Shown: positions 1 to 12,334, counted from the first letter of the stretch. The stretch is 64,000 bases of DNA from Hordeum vulgare subsp. vulgare (GCF_904849725.1 NC_058523.1:344885948-344949947); one strand, 5' to 3'. Notes: a model not told the origin generated them from the sequence alone. Made by a program: numbers and translations.

Positions 1-1062
1 TCCGGAGAGGGGAAATCGTCGCCATCGTCATCATCAACCTTCTTCCCTCTCCAATTCCATGAAGCTCTTCGTCGTTCGTGAGTAATCTATTCATAGGCTC
101 GCTGGGCGGTGATGAGTAGGATGAGATCTATCATGTAATCGAGTTAGTTTTGATGGGGATTAATCCCTAGTATCCACTATGTTCTAAAATTGATGTTGCT
201 ACTACTTTGCCATGCTTAATGCTTGTCACTAGGGCCCGAGTGCCATGATTTCAGATATGAAATTTTTATGTTGTCACCAATATATGTGTGTTTTAGATCT
301 GATCTTGCAAGTTGTAGTTACCTACTATGTGTTATGATCCGGCAACCCTAGAGTGACAATAACCGGAACCACTCCCGGTGATGACCATAGTTTGAGGAGT
401 TCATGTGTTCACCAAGTGCTAATGCGTTGGTCCGGTTCTTTATTAAAAGGAGAACCTTAGTATCCCGTAGTTTCCTTTTGGACCCTGCTGCCACGGGAGG
501 GATGGACAATAGATGTCATGCAAGTTCTTTTCCCTAAGCACGTATGACGACACACGGAATGCATGCCTACATCACATTGATGAACGGGAGCTAGCCACAT
601 ATCTCTCCGTGTTATAACTGTTGCATGATGAATATCATCCAAACGAATCACCGACCCATTGCATACGAGTTTGTCCTACTGCTGCTGTTACTTGTCTTGC
701 TCTGCTGCTGCTGTTACTTGTCTTGCTCTGCTGCTGCTACTACTGTTACTACTTCTGTTACTTGTTTTGCTCTACTGCTGCTACTACTACTGCTACTGTC
801 GCTTGCTATTGTTGCTACTTGCTACTGCTGTCACTACTGCTTTTCCTTGCTGCTGTTATTGCTTGTTACACCGCCGTTACTCGCTACTTTGCTGTTACTA
901 CTTTGCTTGCAGATACTAATCTTTCAGGTGTGATTGAATCTGACAATTCAACAGCTAATACTTGAGAGTATTCTCTCACCTCCCGTCGTGCGAATCAACA
1001 AATTTGGGTCTAATACTCTACCCTCGGAAACTGCTGCGATCCCATGCGCTTGTGAGCCGTCA
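1..1062 (+). repeat. RT1 5' LTR, left part outside the window
   Basis: The first 275 bases match 8274-8544. The LTR ends in ...GTCA at 1062, just before the primer-site region. It contains the terminal R/U5 part, including a cryptic CTG/TAC repeat. The promoter part lies outside the window. Confidence 0.85.
674..915 (+). repeat. Cryptic trinucleotide repeat (CTG/TAC-rich)
   Basis: Irregular iterations of ctgctgctgttacttg and ctactactg fill this stretch inside the RT1 5' LTR. Three overlapping frames stay open through it and give Leu/Cys/Ala/Thr-rich peptides. These are a by-product of the triplet repeat and not genes. Confidence 0.8.
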
Positions 1063-1111
1063 ACAACAATCTTCTAGTTTCGATTGCCGGAGAGTGCTAG
1101 CAGCATTCTTC

Positions 1112-1175
1112 TGGTGCCGTTGCAAAGGGGAAGAATAGTTGGATTCAAGCATTTTTCTGGCACCGTTACCGGGGA
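1112..1175 (+). other. Two tandem primer-binding-site-like sequences of RT1
   Basis: tggtgccgttgcaaagggga (1112-1131) and tggcaccgttaccgggga (1158-1175) both resemble the complement of the plant tRNA-Asp 3' end, tggcgccgttgccgggga. The second matches better, with two differences. Normally one site lies directly after the 5' LTR. Confidence 0.65.
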
Positions 1176-1225
1176 GGTATTGCTATATTCTTTGAGTCAC
1201 GTGGGATTTATATCTGCTGATCACT

Positions 1226-4069
1226 ATGAAGAATCTGAAGGATCCGAAGACCAAAGTCTTGCCCTCAACTACGAGGGGAGGTAAGGAATTGCCATCTAGC
1301 TCTGCACTTGATTCACCATCAGTTATGAGTAAGTTTGCGACATCACCTCCTGCTAGAAATCTTAATATGTTGCCTGTTCTTGATGATGCTTATGATGCTA
1401 CTGCTAGAGATGCTATGCTTGATACTACGCCTGATGATACTATGCTTGATACTGCTAGAGATGCTATGCTTGATACTGCTTTTCCTCATGATGCTAGAGA
1501 TGCTATTTTGCCTGATGATGCTATGCTTGATACTGCTAGAGATACTACTTTGCCTGATGTTCCACTAGGGTTATTCCTTGATGCTCATATTGCTAGAGTT
1601 ACTGCCAATGCTCGTGATGCTTCTGAAACTGCCGATACTATTGAGATAGAACCTGCTTTTGCTCCTGCCAGATCTAGTTCTCCTAGATATGAATTGCCTG
1701 ACATACCTGAGGGTTACGTTATGGAGGGAGAGATAGCTAAGGATTTTCTTGCGTGTAAGGATGCCTATGACGCTGAGAAATTATTTGTCAAGTGGAAGGA
1801 AAAATCTCTGAAAGCTAGGATGAAATACGACTCGAAGTTTGCCACTTCACCTATCTTTATCACCGATAAGGATTATGAATTCTCTATCGATCCTGAGATG
1901 ATCTCTATAGTCGAATCTGATCCTTTTCACGGTTATGAGTCTGAGACGGTCGTAGCCCATCTTGCCAAACTACACGATATAGCCACCCTTTTCACTAATG
2001 AGGAGAAGATCCGCCACTACTATATCCTTAAGATGTTTCCTTTCGCTCTAAGGGATGACGCTAAAGCCTAGTTCACCTCTCTTGCTCCTGGATGTGTGAG
2101 TAGTCCCCAGGAGATGGTCTATTACTTCTGTGAGAAATATTTCCATGTCCATAAGAAGCAAGCTGCCTTGCAGGAAATATACAACTTTGCTCAACTCCAA
2201 GAAGAGAGTCTTCCACAAGCTTGAGGGAGGCTCGTCCAGCTATAAAATGCTTTGCCTGATCATCATCTTAAGAAGAACGAGATACTTGATATCCTCTATA
2301 ACGGACTTACCGATGCCTCTAGAGACCACCTAGATAGTTGTGTCGGTTGTGTTTTTAGGGAACGAACTGTAGAACAAGCTGAGACCCTACTGAATAGCAT
2401 CTTGATCAACGATAATGCTTGGAGTATTCCCGAACCACCTCCTAAGCCAACTCCGAAGAAAATGGGTATTCTATTCCTCAGTCCCGAAGATATGCAAGAA
2501 GCCAAGAAATCTATGCAAGAGAAAGGCATTAGATCTGAAGATGTCAAAAATCTACCACCTATCGAAGAGATCCATGGTCTCGATAACCCAATACAGGTAG
2601 TAGAAGTGAATTCTCTGTGTAGGTTTGATGAGAGTTATATTCCTTTTGATAAACCTGCTAGCCTATGCTTTGATGAATTTGACAACTTTGTTGCCAAACA
2701 ACAGAGTTTCAATGATTATGTTAATAGACATTTGGAACAAAGTACTCGTATGCTTAGCTATTTAAGTGCTTGTGTAGACAGAAATGTCAATGATCTGAAG
2801 CTTCTGAGTAAACATGCCTCTATGATTACTACTCAGGTAGAAAAAGTACTTAAAGCTCAGAATGACCTGCTCAATGAATTAAATGACAACTCTGTCAGAG
2901 TCATTACTAGAGGAGGCAAAATGACTCAGGAACCTTTGTATCCTGAAGGCCACCCTAAGAGAATTGATCAAGATTCTCAAGGAATCAATGCTGATACACC
3001 CAGTCATCCTAAGGAGAAGAAGAAGGATGATAGAAACCTACATGCTACTTCACCAAATACTGTCACACCTGAAGAACCTAATGATATTTCTGCGTCTGAT
3101 GCAGAAACACAATCTGGTGATGAAAATGAACCTGGTGACAATATGGACAGTAATGTTCATAATAATGCTCAACCTAGGAATGCTGAGGATGTGGAGATTG
3201 AACCTACGGTTAATCCTGAAAACCCACAACCTAAGAAATACGATAAGAATGACTTCACTGCTAGGAAGCATGGTAAAGAAAGGGAGCCATGGGTTCAGAG
3301 ATCTATGCCCTTTCCTCCTAAGCCATCCAAGAAAAAGGATGATGAGGATTTTGAGCGCTTCGTTGAGATGATGAGACCCATCTTTCTGCAGTTGCGGTTA
3401 ACTGATATGCTCAAGATGTCTCTGTATGCCAACTACATGAAAGATATCGTGACTAATAAAAGGAAGATGCCAGATCTTGAGATCTCCACCATGCTTGCCA
3501 ATTACACTTTCAAAGGCGGAACTCCTAAGAAACTTGGTGATCCCGGAGTGCCCACTATACCTTGCTCCATTAGAGGAAACTACATAAGAACTGCCTTATG
3601 TGACCTTGGAGCCGGTGTTAGTGTTATGCTGCTTTCTCTTTATCGTAGACTTGAATTGGATAAGTTGACACCCACTGAAATTTCTGTGCAAATGGCCGAC
3701 AAATCAACTGCTTTCCCTATCGGCATTTGCGAGGATGTGCTTGTTGTGGTTGCTAATACCACTATCTTAACAGACTTTGTTATCTTGGATATTCCTGAGG
3801 ACGATGCCATGACTGTCATCCTCGAAAGACCCTTTTCAAACACTGCAGGGGCTGTTACAGATTGCAACAAAGGCAATGTCACTTTCCATGTCAATGGTAA
3901 TGAGCACACCGTGCACTTTCCGAAGAAACGATATCAAATACATTGCATCAATGCTATCGAAAAGACTTCATTGATTCTCATTGGGAGCTTTGAATGCCCT
4001 ATTCCTCGTGTCAAGATGAAGTATGATTTGCTTGTTGGGGAGATACATATCCCCATTGAGGTGACTTAG
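1226..4069 (+). pseudogene. RT1 gag-protease, broken
   Basis: One frame is open from ATG 1226 to TAG 4067 except for three in-frame stops: TAG 2069-2071, TGA 2222-2224 and TAA 2243-2245. The N-terminal third has a repeated acidic DAMLDTARD-type segment. The middle, across the stops, has the gag core pattern (KMFPFALRDDAKA, then ILDILYNGLTDASRDHLDS). The C-terminal part has a retropepsin-like aspartic protease with ALCDLGAGVSVM near 3600-3630; DLGA is the usual active-site variant in plant gypsy elements. The coding capacity of about 947 codons would suit a gag-protease fusion. No pol follows. Two of the stops are TAG/TGA where related gags appear to have Trp, which would fit G-to-A decay; that is inference. 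The start was chosen because it follows the primer site and the N-terminus reads MKNLKDPKTK. Confidence 0.85.
1381..1560 (+). repeat. Coding minisatellite in the RT1 gag N-terminus
   Basis: Imperfect units of gatgctatgcttgatactgc and related ctagagatgct keep the reading frame and encode iterated DAMLDTARD-like peptides. It is not a separate gene. Confidence 0.7.
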
Positions 4070-4754
4070 TGGCTATTCGAAAGTTCTCCGTTCTCTCTTG
4101 CGATTCGAGAAGGTTTTGTCATGAGGACTTGATCAACCCCATTGACGGATTTCTTTCGATGGTCATGAAACGGATGAATCAAAGAGTCACATACCTATGT
4201 TTTAAATCTTTCATTTTCTTTTGCTTAGAAGAAAAATGATAGAATTAGTTTAGCTTTCCCTGTTTTCCGTTTTAGCGTCCCGGAGAAATATACCTCGAAA
4301 ATAAAAGTTCTCCGATTGTCCTAAAAATTTAGTATGATTTTTTTTGGATTTTTTGAAAATTACTGGGCCTGAGAGTTGGCCTGGGGGCCAGACCAGTGGG
4401 CCACAAGCCCTGCCACCGCCACCCACCCCCCTGGAGGCGGAGTGCAAGCTTGTGGGGCCCACAGCGACCCCCTCCACTCATTCCAGCTCCCAACCTCTTC
4501 TTCCACCTCCAGAAAAAATTGTTTCGCAGCTCAAACCCGTGGTCTTGCTCATTTGGCTGTGATTTTCGATCTTCTTGCTCAAAGCACCATTCTCCGAACC
4601 ATTTTGGGGAAATTACTCCTTGGTAAGTGACTCCTCCATTGGTCCAATTAGTTTTTGCTCTAGTGCTTTATCCTTCGCGAATTCTTGCTACCTTGGTGAC
4701 CCTGTTCTTGAGCTAGACATGTTGATTTTATCTGGTCCCAAGTAGTTTTAGCGC
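4070..4754 (+). other. RT1 spacer with GC-rich inverted repeat
   Basis: Non-coding. At 4395-4462 an inverted repeat (gtgggccacaagccc ... gcttgtggggcccac) surrounds a ccgccaccc loop. It closely resembles the inverted repeat in the RT1 LTR at 8060-8124, so this spacer may derive from an LTR promoter. No TATA-like box follows it here. Confidence 0.6.
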
Positions 4755-5888
4755 GTGATATGGTCTCTAGGCACTAGTAGGAGTAGTTTCTACAAGGTGT
4801 GGTGGGTCTTCATTCACTTTTCTCTTGAACTTCAAAAATTTCAGCAAAAGGAAATTATTTTCAGGAGGAAGTTTCATGGTGGTTCCTCAAGTAAGAAGGG
4901 TCCTCATATTTCTTTTAGGGAGCACGAACCTTTTCAACTAAGGGACGCACCGGTACAACCATATGAATAGCCTTCCGATGAGTTCATAATCGAAGCAGGT
5001 TTCAAGGATGAGTTTGATACACTTGTCCACAATGCCGGGTTAGAAGAATTCCTGTGAGATAAATGTGAACAGTATGCTATGCTCACTGCCTCTTTCGTGC
5101 GTAGATTTAAATTTTTAGTTGGCCGTGTCTCATCCATACTGTTTGATCTGTATGATAAATCCTATACCGTGGATTTGGAGGATTTCAATAGGATTTGCTA
5201 GATACCCGATGGGGGTAGTATTAATGATCCTTCTAAGTCTTCGATCAGAGACTTTGTCTCCAGTATAACTGTTGGAGAAACCAGAGATATCACGCAAGCC
5301 AGCATAGGAAGCATCCATTTCCCTGCCTTGCACTACCTTGCCCTCTTCATAGGTAGGTGCATTAACGGCAAGGGTGCACATTGTCACCTATGCACTTCCG
5401 ACCTTAGTATCCTTAAGAGCGCAGTAAGAGGTGACAGGAGCTTCAATATGGGAGCTATAATATCAAGGAGGCTAAATAAAAATGCCAGTGAGGCGGATTT
5501 CTTTGGTGGAGTTTATGCTACACGCTTAGCAAATTTTCTTGGAGTATCCATCCGGCCAGAAGACCCTCCTCTCCGTACAGCCTACCTTGATCGTGTCGCT
5601 CTAACACGGTACCAGTTCCTTGAGAGAGATCATGGATCCCTCCTATACCGCTTGATATTTAACCAGCAGCGTGTTTTCCATATTACCCTTCCCTCTCCTG
5701 CTTTGTTTGACTTTCAGGTAAAACGAAGATACTACATAACCATAGGAGAACAGAGGAATATGAGAGGGAGGCGACTGCTGCTCGACATCGTGAGGCAGCT
5801 ATTCAGGCAGTGGATGCAGCACTCCCGTATAACACCCATTATTATTTTGGGTTTCGCCAGGACCATCCTTGGGAGTAGACCAAGCTAG
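4755..5888 (+). pseudogene. RT1 second ORF, Athila ORF1-like, broken
   Basis: A single frame runs through this region with stops TAG 4968-4970, TGA 5055-5057 and TAG 5199-5201; the stretches between them read as one protein. Segments such as GAIISRRLNKNASEADFFGG and YATRLANFLGVSI resemble the plant Athila-type retrotransposon ORF1 C-terminal family, whose function is unknown. A frameshift near 5750 moves the tail into another frame. That frame reads as an Arg/Glu/Ala-rich segment ending at TAG 5876-5878, followed directly by a polypurine-tract-like sequence. The true start is unclear because the first codons have no convincing ATG. It lies where pol would be expected but has no pol motif. Confidence 0.65.
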
Positions 5889-7813
5889 GCCAAAAGCCTA
5901 AGCTTGGGGGAGTACGTGTTCTCACCGACTTTGCATTCATGCTTATGCTTTCACTCTGTTAGTGGGTGTTCACACTTTGCCACTTTATTATCCATGCTAG
6001 TTTATTTTCGTTTTCTTGTTTTCTTGTTTTGTGTCCTTTTGAGAAAACCCAAAAATATTCTTCTTTCTTCTTTTGCTTATTGGGAGCTTTCCCGTGTAAA
6101 TAGTTTTATTTTTCTTTGTGTCAAGGTAGAAGATATTGGTTACAATGTTTATTGGTTCTTACATGCTTACCTATTTAGCTTTCAAAGAGCCATATTACTT
6201 TGTCTTCTCCTTTGTGTTTGCCTGCAGATTCAGCTTAGTCCAATAAACAAGCACTCTTATTATCGTTCACATCGTTCGATCGTGCAAATGAAAGGCAACA
6301 ATGATGATATATGATGAAGTGACTGAGACTGAAAAGCTGGTATGAACTCTATCTATTTTGTTTTTGTAAATATGACTAGCTTGTCGACCCAGATTCAGCT
6401 TTGTTGTGAGAGAACCATGTTTGCAATGACAACTTAGAGATCATAGTTTCTGATGCCATGCTTATTTAGATGGGAGCTTATAATGGTTTGTCTTGAATGC
6501 CAACATAGATTTTCAAATGACTATGATGTAGTATGATAGGATGGTATTCTCCTTTGAATGTTTCAAGTGGCTTGACTTGGCGCATGTTCATGCATGTAGT
6601 TGAAACAAAATCAACATAGCCTCTATGATGTTCGTGTTCATGGTGATTTATATCATGTTCATGCTTGCATTTAATGTTAGTCAAACTCATTGCATCTTGA
6701 TGACTGTTGTTGCTCTCTAGTTGGTCGCTTCCCAGTCTTTTGCTAGCCTTCACTTGTACTAAGCGGAATTCTGCTTGTGCATCCACTTCCATAAACCCAA
6801 AAGTTTTTCCATGATAGTCCACCATACCTACCTATTTGCGGTATCTACCAACCGTTCCAAGTAAATTTGCATGTGCCATTCTCTAAACCTTTAAGAAATA
6901 ATCTGTTTTGCATGCCCGAACCGCTCATGTGGTGACAGGGGGCTATTGGTATCTTCCATGCTAGGAGTGTTATCCCCGACATGTGTTTATTCACTGTCAT
7001 TCACGAGAAAGGGGCCGGTAATTGGAATGCCCAGTTCCACGCTTAAATCGAAAACATAACTATAAAACAAGACTCTCCCCCCCCGGATTGATGTTAGTAT
7101 GGATGGTACCCGAGGATTCGGCTAGCCGTGGAGTGTGATTTATTGGTGGTGGGGGAGTTAAAACTTTACTTTTCTGTTTGGGAACCGCCTATAGCATGAG
7201 TAGCATGGAAGATATTGAGAACTCCTGGTCATTGCGTTGACAATGAAAGCATGCGACCCAAAATTATTATCTCTGTTTTCAAAGCCTGAGCTCTGGCACC
7301 TCTGCAAATCAATGCTTCCCTCTGCGAAGGGCTTGTCTATTTATTTTCCCGTTGAGTCATCCTCCTCTTATATAAGCACCAATTAGAGAGCACCTCTTTC
7401 ATTTTTATGCTTTCCTTTTGATTGATATTGAGTATGAATATGACTGGATCTTTGTTGCTATGAATTACAATGTTTAGTCAGCCCTTGATCTTTGAAAATG
7501 CTCTGCATTTATGTTTTGCGGTCTCAGAAAGAGCTAGCGAGATACCACCTATTCATATTGCTTCATGCTTGTTTTGATTGAAGTGTTGGTATTTGAAATT
7601 CATTATTATTTGCTCGTTAGCTCATTATGCCATTGATATTAGCTTACTGTTGAGACCTTTGTGTCACTTGCTTATGTGGTTAACTTGTGATCTTGCTGAA
7701 ATTCTGGTTATGAGTTAGACATAGTTGCAACAACAAGATCAAACAGAGTTTGTCAAAGTTTTTATTTCTCTCTCAGTTTGTGAACTGAGTTGCTTGAGGA
7801 CAAGCAAGGTTTT
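5889..7813 (+). other. RT1 non-coding 3' region
   Basis: AT-rich, with no credible ORF. It starts with an internal polypurine-tract copy (5899-5913) and ends at the terminal tract. Parts near 6800-7160 match the antisense strand of RT2 near 9690-10030, so this 3' region is shared between families. Confidence 0.7.
5899..5913 (+). promoter_or_regulatory. Internal polypurine-tract copy of RT1
   Basis: taagcttgggggagt is identical to the 15 bases that end at the 3' LTR (7813-7827). It lies just after the second ORF, 1914 bases upstream of the terminal tract. A role as a second plus-strand primer is inference. Confidence 0.6.
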
Positions 7814-7827
7814 AAGCTTGGGGGAGT
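7814..7827 (+). promoter_or_regulatory. RT1 3' polypurine tract
   Basis: aagcttgggggagt directly precedes the TG of the 3' LTR, the standard place for the plus-strand primer. Confidence 0.85.
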
Positions 7828-8544
7828 TGATATGTCTCCATCGTATCTACTTTTCCAAACTCTTTTGCCCTTGTTTTGAACTCTAATTTGCATGATTTGC
7901 ATGGAACTAACCTGGACTGACGTTGTTTTCAGCAGAATTGCCTTGGTGTTATTTTTGTGCAGAAAACAAAGTTCTCCAAACGTCCTGAAAATTTACGGGG
8001 AGCATTTTTGGAAAATAAGAAAATATCTACGCCAAGTTCCACCTGAGGGGGTGGGCCAGTGGGCCACAAGCCCTGGCTCCGCCACCACCCCCCTGGTGGC
8101 GGTGGGCAGGCTTGTGGGGCCCACATGGCTCTGCCGCCCCCAACCTCAGGTCTATAAGTTCACTTTCGTCCCAGAAAAAATAAAAAGAGATGTCTTCGTC
8201 ACGTTTGCGATACGGAGGCGCCGCCACCACCTGTTCTTCCTCTGGAGGGAAGATCTAGAGTCCGTCTTGGGCTCCGGAGAGGGGTAATCGTCGCCATCGT
8301 CATCATCGACCTTCTTCCCTCTCCAATTCCATGAAGCTCTTTGTTGTTCGTGAGTAATCTATTCGTAGGTCGCTGGGCGATGATGAGTAGGATGAGATCT
8401 ATCATGTAATCGAGTTAGTTTTGATGGGGATTGATCCCTAGTATCCACTATGTTTTGAGATTGATGTTGCTACTACATTGCCATGCTTAATGCTTGTCAC
8501 TAGGGCCCAAGTCCCATGATTTCACATCTGAAATTATTATGTTA
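7828..8544 (+). repeat. RT1 3' LTR, truncated
   Basis: It begins TGATATGTCTCC after the polypurine tract. It contains the U3 inverted repeat, a TATA-like box and the segment homologous to window positions 1-275. The last part is missing. At about 8544 it is joined to an inverted gag fragment of the same type. Confidence 0.85.
8060..8158 (+). promoter_or_regulatory. RT1 LTR promoter: inverted repeat and TATA-like box
   Basis: gggccacaagccc and ggcttgtggggccc (8060-8124) pair around a second nested repeat, ccgccacc / ggtggcgg. A TATA-like ctataag follows at 8152-8158. GTGGGGCC fits the published GTGGGNCC consensus of TCP factors; binding is not shown. Confidence 0.6.
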
Positions 8545-8601
8545 AATGGAGCAAGATCACATAAAAATCAGTTTTAACATAATTTCGTTTAATGGAGCAA
8601 G
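8545..8601. other. Rearrangement junction with 11-bp filler repeat
   Basis: aatggagcaag occurs at 8545-8555 and again at 8591-8601. The right copy belongs to the antisense gag. The left copy sits exactly between the broken LTR and the gag end, as expected of a filler copied from nearby during end joining. Confidence 0.6.
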
Positions 8602-9665
8602 GTATTGTGGGTATAACCGGATCTCCCAACTTCTTAGTAACTCCACCATAAAAATAATAATTAGCAAGCATGGTAGAAATTTCACTTTCACGTATCTTTC
8701 TCTTGTTGGTAATAATGTCAGAGGCATTTTCAAAATATCAGTCAAGCGAGTGCGTGAAAAGACATGTCTAATCATTTCAGTAAAGTATTCAAACTCCTCC
8801 TCGTCCTTGCTCTTGGAAGGCTTACAAGGCAAAGGCATGGTTATTTGAACCCATGGATCTCTTTCCTTACCATGTTTTCTAGCAACAAAGTCTTACTTCT
8901 CATAATGTTTATTTGTAGGATGTGGGTTATCAAGATCTTCAACAAGTTCTACTTCCACATCATTATCATGTTCTTTATCATTATCTGGTTGAGCATCTAA
9001 GTGAACATCATTGTTATGATTATCATTCCCATTATCACTAGGTACATGTTCACTGCCAAATTGTCTGTCAGCATCAGAAATAGAAACATCATTATGACTC
9101 TCGGCATGTTTTTCTGTGAGAAGTTTACTCGAAGCATGCAAAGTTCTGTCATTTTTTTCTTTGTCATTGGACTAGGTGCATCGTCATTAATTCTCTAAGA
9201 GTCTTGTTTTATTCTTTTACGATGACCTTTAGGGTAAATAGGTTCCTGAGTCATTCTACCTCCTCCAGTCATTACTCTAACAACATGACCATTCACATTT
9301 TCATTTAATTCAGCTAGCAAATCATTTTGTGACTTAGCGACTTGGTTAGTTGAGTATGGAAGCATGTTTACCTAGACGTTTAACATCATTAGAAATTCTA
9401 AACATCAAGTCACTCAAGTTATCTATCATCATAGCATTTCGTTGTAATTGATCTTTAACATAATTATTGAAGTGCTCTTGCTTGACAACGTAACTATCAA
9501 ATTTATTCATGCATTGCCTAGGAGTTTTGGTATAAGGTATATCACTTGCATCAAATCTACGGAGAGAATTTACCTCTACTACTTGTGTAGGGATGTAAAT
9601 TCCATGTATTTCTTCAATAGGTGGTAAATTCTTGTCGTCTTCAGATTTAATACCTTTCACATTAT
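8556..9665 (-). pseudogene. Inverted gag fragment, RT1-like
   Basis: On the minus strand, pieces of about 105, 83 and 93 residues match the RT1 gag: KNLPPIEEIHG at the 9660 end, and PSKSKDEEEFE then RLTDIL at the 8557-8838 end. The order matches RT1 gag positions of about 2521-3606. It starts mid-gag and stops at the codons just before the DLGA protease site. Several frameshifts separate the pieces. It has no LTR, primer site or start codon, so it is an orphan fragment trapped between RT1 and RT2. Confidence 0.75.
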
Positions 9666-12334
9666 TGGTTGTTCCCTAACAGAATTGAAATTTTACTCCC
9701 CTCCACCATTCAAACACAATCCATGTCTAGCCGTATCCACGGGTGCCCTCCAAACAATCAACTTTCTAGGGGGGGTTCTTGTTTATTTATTTTTGTATTA
9801 TGCAGGACTCGGTATCCATTTTACCAGCCTCTCTCGTGTAATGACATGTGAATAGACACTCATCTTGAGAATAGCTCGCTTAGCTTGCAAGATAATGACC
9901 ATCCCATCGCTCCGTGAGCGGTGCAGGCACACAAAACGGATGTTTATTTGAATGTTTAGAGGTGGCACATGCCAATTTACTTGGAATGGTTTGAAATACA
10001 ATATATAGGTAGGTATGGTGGACTCTCATGAAAGAAACCTGGTTCAAGGATTTCGATGCACAAGTAGTATCTCTAGTTAGTCCAAACTTTTGGCTAGCAA
10101 AATACGAACCACATGTTGGAGGATCCAAAACATTATAATTTCTATGCAAATATACTCAAACATAACCATTAGTTGTCTTCCTTGTCCAACCTCAACTATT
10201 TTATCAAGTTTGAAAAAATTAATGGGTATTGACAATCATAAAAGATGTCCAAGATAATATATTTGTATGTGAAATTTCTCTTTCTTATACTAATCGTTCA
10301 TGAATTGCTTGTATGACCAATATTGTAGGTGTCAAACTTCAATTGTTTTTACTTTCTAAAAAAGTGGAAATACTACTAAGCATAAAGAACATGGATAATT
10401 TCTTATGTATGATATTCAATTCATTCATAATTTACTCTTAGGGTATAAGTGAAGCACAAGAGTAAACATCAAACTACTCTCAAAAGATATAAGTGAGGAT
10501 AATTGAGTAATTAAACAATAAAGTAGCTATGTGAGGACTCTCTCCCAATAAAGGTTTTCAGATTTGATATTTTGTTTCAAACAGCAAAGTAAAACAAAAA
10601 ATGTACTCCAAGAATAGCACATATCACGTGGACATATAAAATTTAGGCTCAACATAGGCTAACCGATATTTGTTGACAAAGAGAAGTGGGATGCGTAGCA
10701 TCCCCAAGCCTAGATGCTTGAGACTTCTTGAAATATTTACTTCGGGTGCCTTGGGCATCCCCAAGCTTGAGCTTTTGTATCTCATTCAATCCTCTCATGT
10801 GTCGGTTTCACCTAAGTCTCAAAAACTTCATCCACACAAAACTTGAAAAGAACTCGTGAGATAACTTAGTACACATAAGAATAAATCAACACATCATGTA
10901 CTGCCAAGATAAGTTGCATCATAATTTTAAAAAATTAGGTACTTTATAATATCATTTCCACAATTTGTATCCGCTAACATAAGGTAAGAAAACTCTAATA
11001 TAAGTAGATAACAAAACTATGACAACAATCTATTTAAACGGTGTACTTATATAACTCCAACAATTCTGAAAATTTTGACGTGATATACAATTTGTATGAT
11101 AGTATAGTGTAGAACTTTTGGAAACTTTCCATTTTCTAGTAAAATCTGGTAATTCAAATACTACAGCCAAAGTTTCTGTTTTTGTACAGCACACATCACA
11201 CATGCATTTCAAACATTCTAAAGGCAATACTTCGAACTTTTTATTGAAAAACAATATTATAAATAACATCTAACAGAGAACAACTCAATAAAATGATGCT
11301 CCAAGAAAAACACATATCATGTGACAAATAAAAATATAGCTCCAAGTAAGATATACCAATAATGTTGGCGACGGAAGGGGGGATGCCGTCCGGGGCATCC
11401 CCAAGCTGAGACGCTAGAGTCTTCCTTGTATATTACCTTGGGGTACCTTGAACATCCCCAATCTTAGGTTCTTTCTACTCCTTATTCTCCTCATATTGGT
11501 ATCTCACCCAAAAATTGAAAACTTCTATCACACAAAACTTAACGAAACTTTGTGAGATGGGTTAGTTTGATAAATATAGATCATTCTCTTAGGTACGGTC
11601 AAGACAAGATTCGTAGTTATTCTCACATGATACCTATTGTATTCTACCATTCCCATAATTTATATCACTCAATATAAGCTATGGAAACACTAAAACAAGC
11701 AAACTATGCATGCAAAAACGAATCTATCAAAAACAGAACAGTATGTGAAGATCTGAATGAACACCATATTTCCTTGTATCGAACAATTCCGAAATATTAG
11801 GAAAACATAGATAATTTCCATCCAAAACTGTGTACAAAATTCAGAATTGTTCGGCGGTCTAGTAAAATCAGAGAAATTCTGCACTGGACATAAAGTTTCT
11901 ATTTTTGCACAGAATCAAACAAACAAGTATCCACACTATCCCAAAGGCTTTACTTCGCACTTTATTGAAATAAAAGATAGAAAACATGATTACCACAGTA
12001 GCTTAATCATGTGAACGCACAAAAACATAAACTAAAAGTGTTGGGTTGTCTCCCAACATGTGCTTTTCTTTAATGCCTTTTAGCTAGGCATGATGATTTC
12101 AATGATGCTCACGTAAAAGTAATGCATTGAAACACAATAGGAGCATCATGTAGCATATGAAAAGCACATTTAAGTCTAACCCACTTCCTATGCATAAGGA
12201 TTTTATGAGAAAACAATTTATGGGAGCAAGAATCAACTAGCATAGGAAGGCAAAACAAGCATGACTTCAAAACTTTGAACACATAGAGGTGAAACTTGAT
12301 ATTATTGCAATTCCTACAAGCATACATTCCTACC
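9666..12334 (-). other. RT2 non-coding 3' region with hairpin modules
   Basis: AT-rich and without a credible ORF. On the minus strand it has polypurine-tract-like copies within hairpins: gggatgcgtagcatccc and the adjacent gcatccccaagcctag near 10689-10713, gcatccccaagcttga at 10755-10770, and ggggatgccgtccgg with its pairing half near 11380-11409. The blocks around 10440-11000 and 11280-11600 look like a diverged tandem duplication. Sequence near 9690-10030 matches RT1 near 6800-7160 in reverse orientation. Confidence 0.65.
12041..12090 (-). promoter_or_regulatory. Post-ORF hairpin element of RT2
   Basis: ttgggttgtctcccaa (12041-12056) can fold, and tagctaggca follows at 12081-12090. The same two-part element, in the same order relative to the ORF end, occurs in RT5 (28171-28220) and RT7 (57702-57751). 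Function unknown. Confidence 0.5.

Larger units (their letters stand above)
1..8544 (+). mobile_element. RT1: non-autonomous gypsy-type LTR retrotransposon (Sabrina/Fatima-like), both ends incomplete
   Basis: A 5' LTR remnant, primer-site region, gag-protease pseudogene, a second Athila-like pseudogene, a long non-coding stretch, a polypurine tract and a 3' LTR follow in order. The LTRs are recognised because positions 1-275 and 8274-8544 are the same sequence. By that alignment the 5' LTR begins about 446 bases left of the window, so a full LTR would be about 1.5 kb. No reverse transcriptase, RNase H or integrase is present between the LTRs, so mobility would depend on enzymes supplied in trans. 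The family name is a recollection and was not checked. Confidence 0.85.

Noticed and set aside
621..965. Three overlapping Leu/Cys-rich ORFs resembling membrane proteins
   Set aside because: They are translations of a CTG/TAC triplet repeat inside the RT1 LTR.
4755..5888. Envelope gene in RT1
   Set aside because: No signal peptide or membrane anchor is visible and the motifs fit the Athila ORF1 type. The term envelope is not supported.
5904..6314. Hydrophobic ORF of 136 codons after the RT1 second ORF
   Set aside because: It lies in AT-rich non-coding sequence after a polypurine-like tract. Composition alone explains the hydrophobicity.
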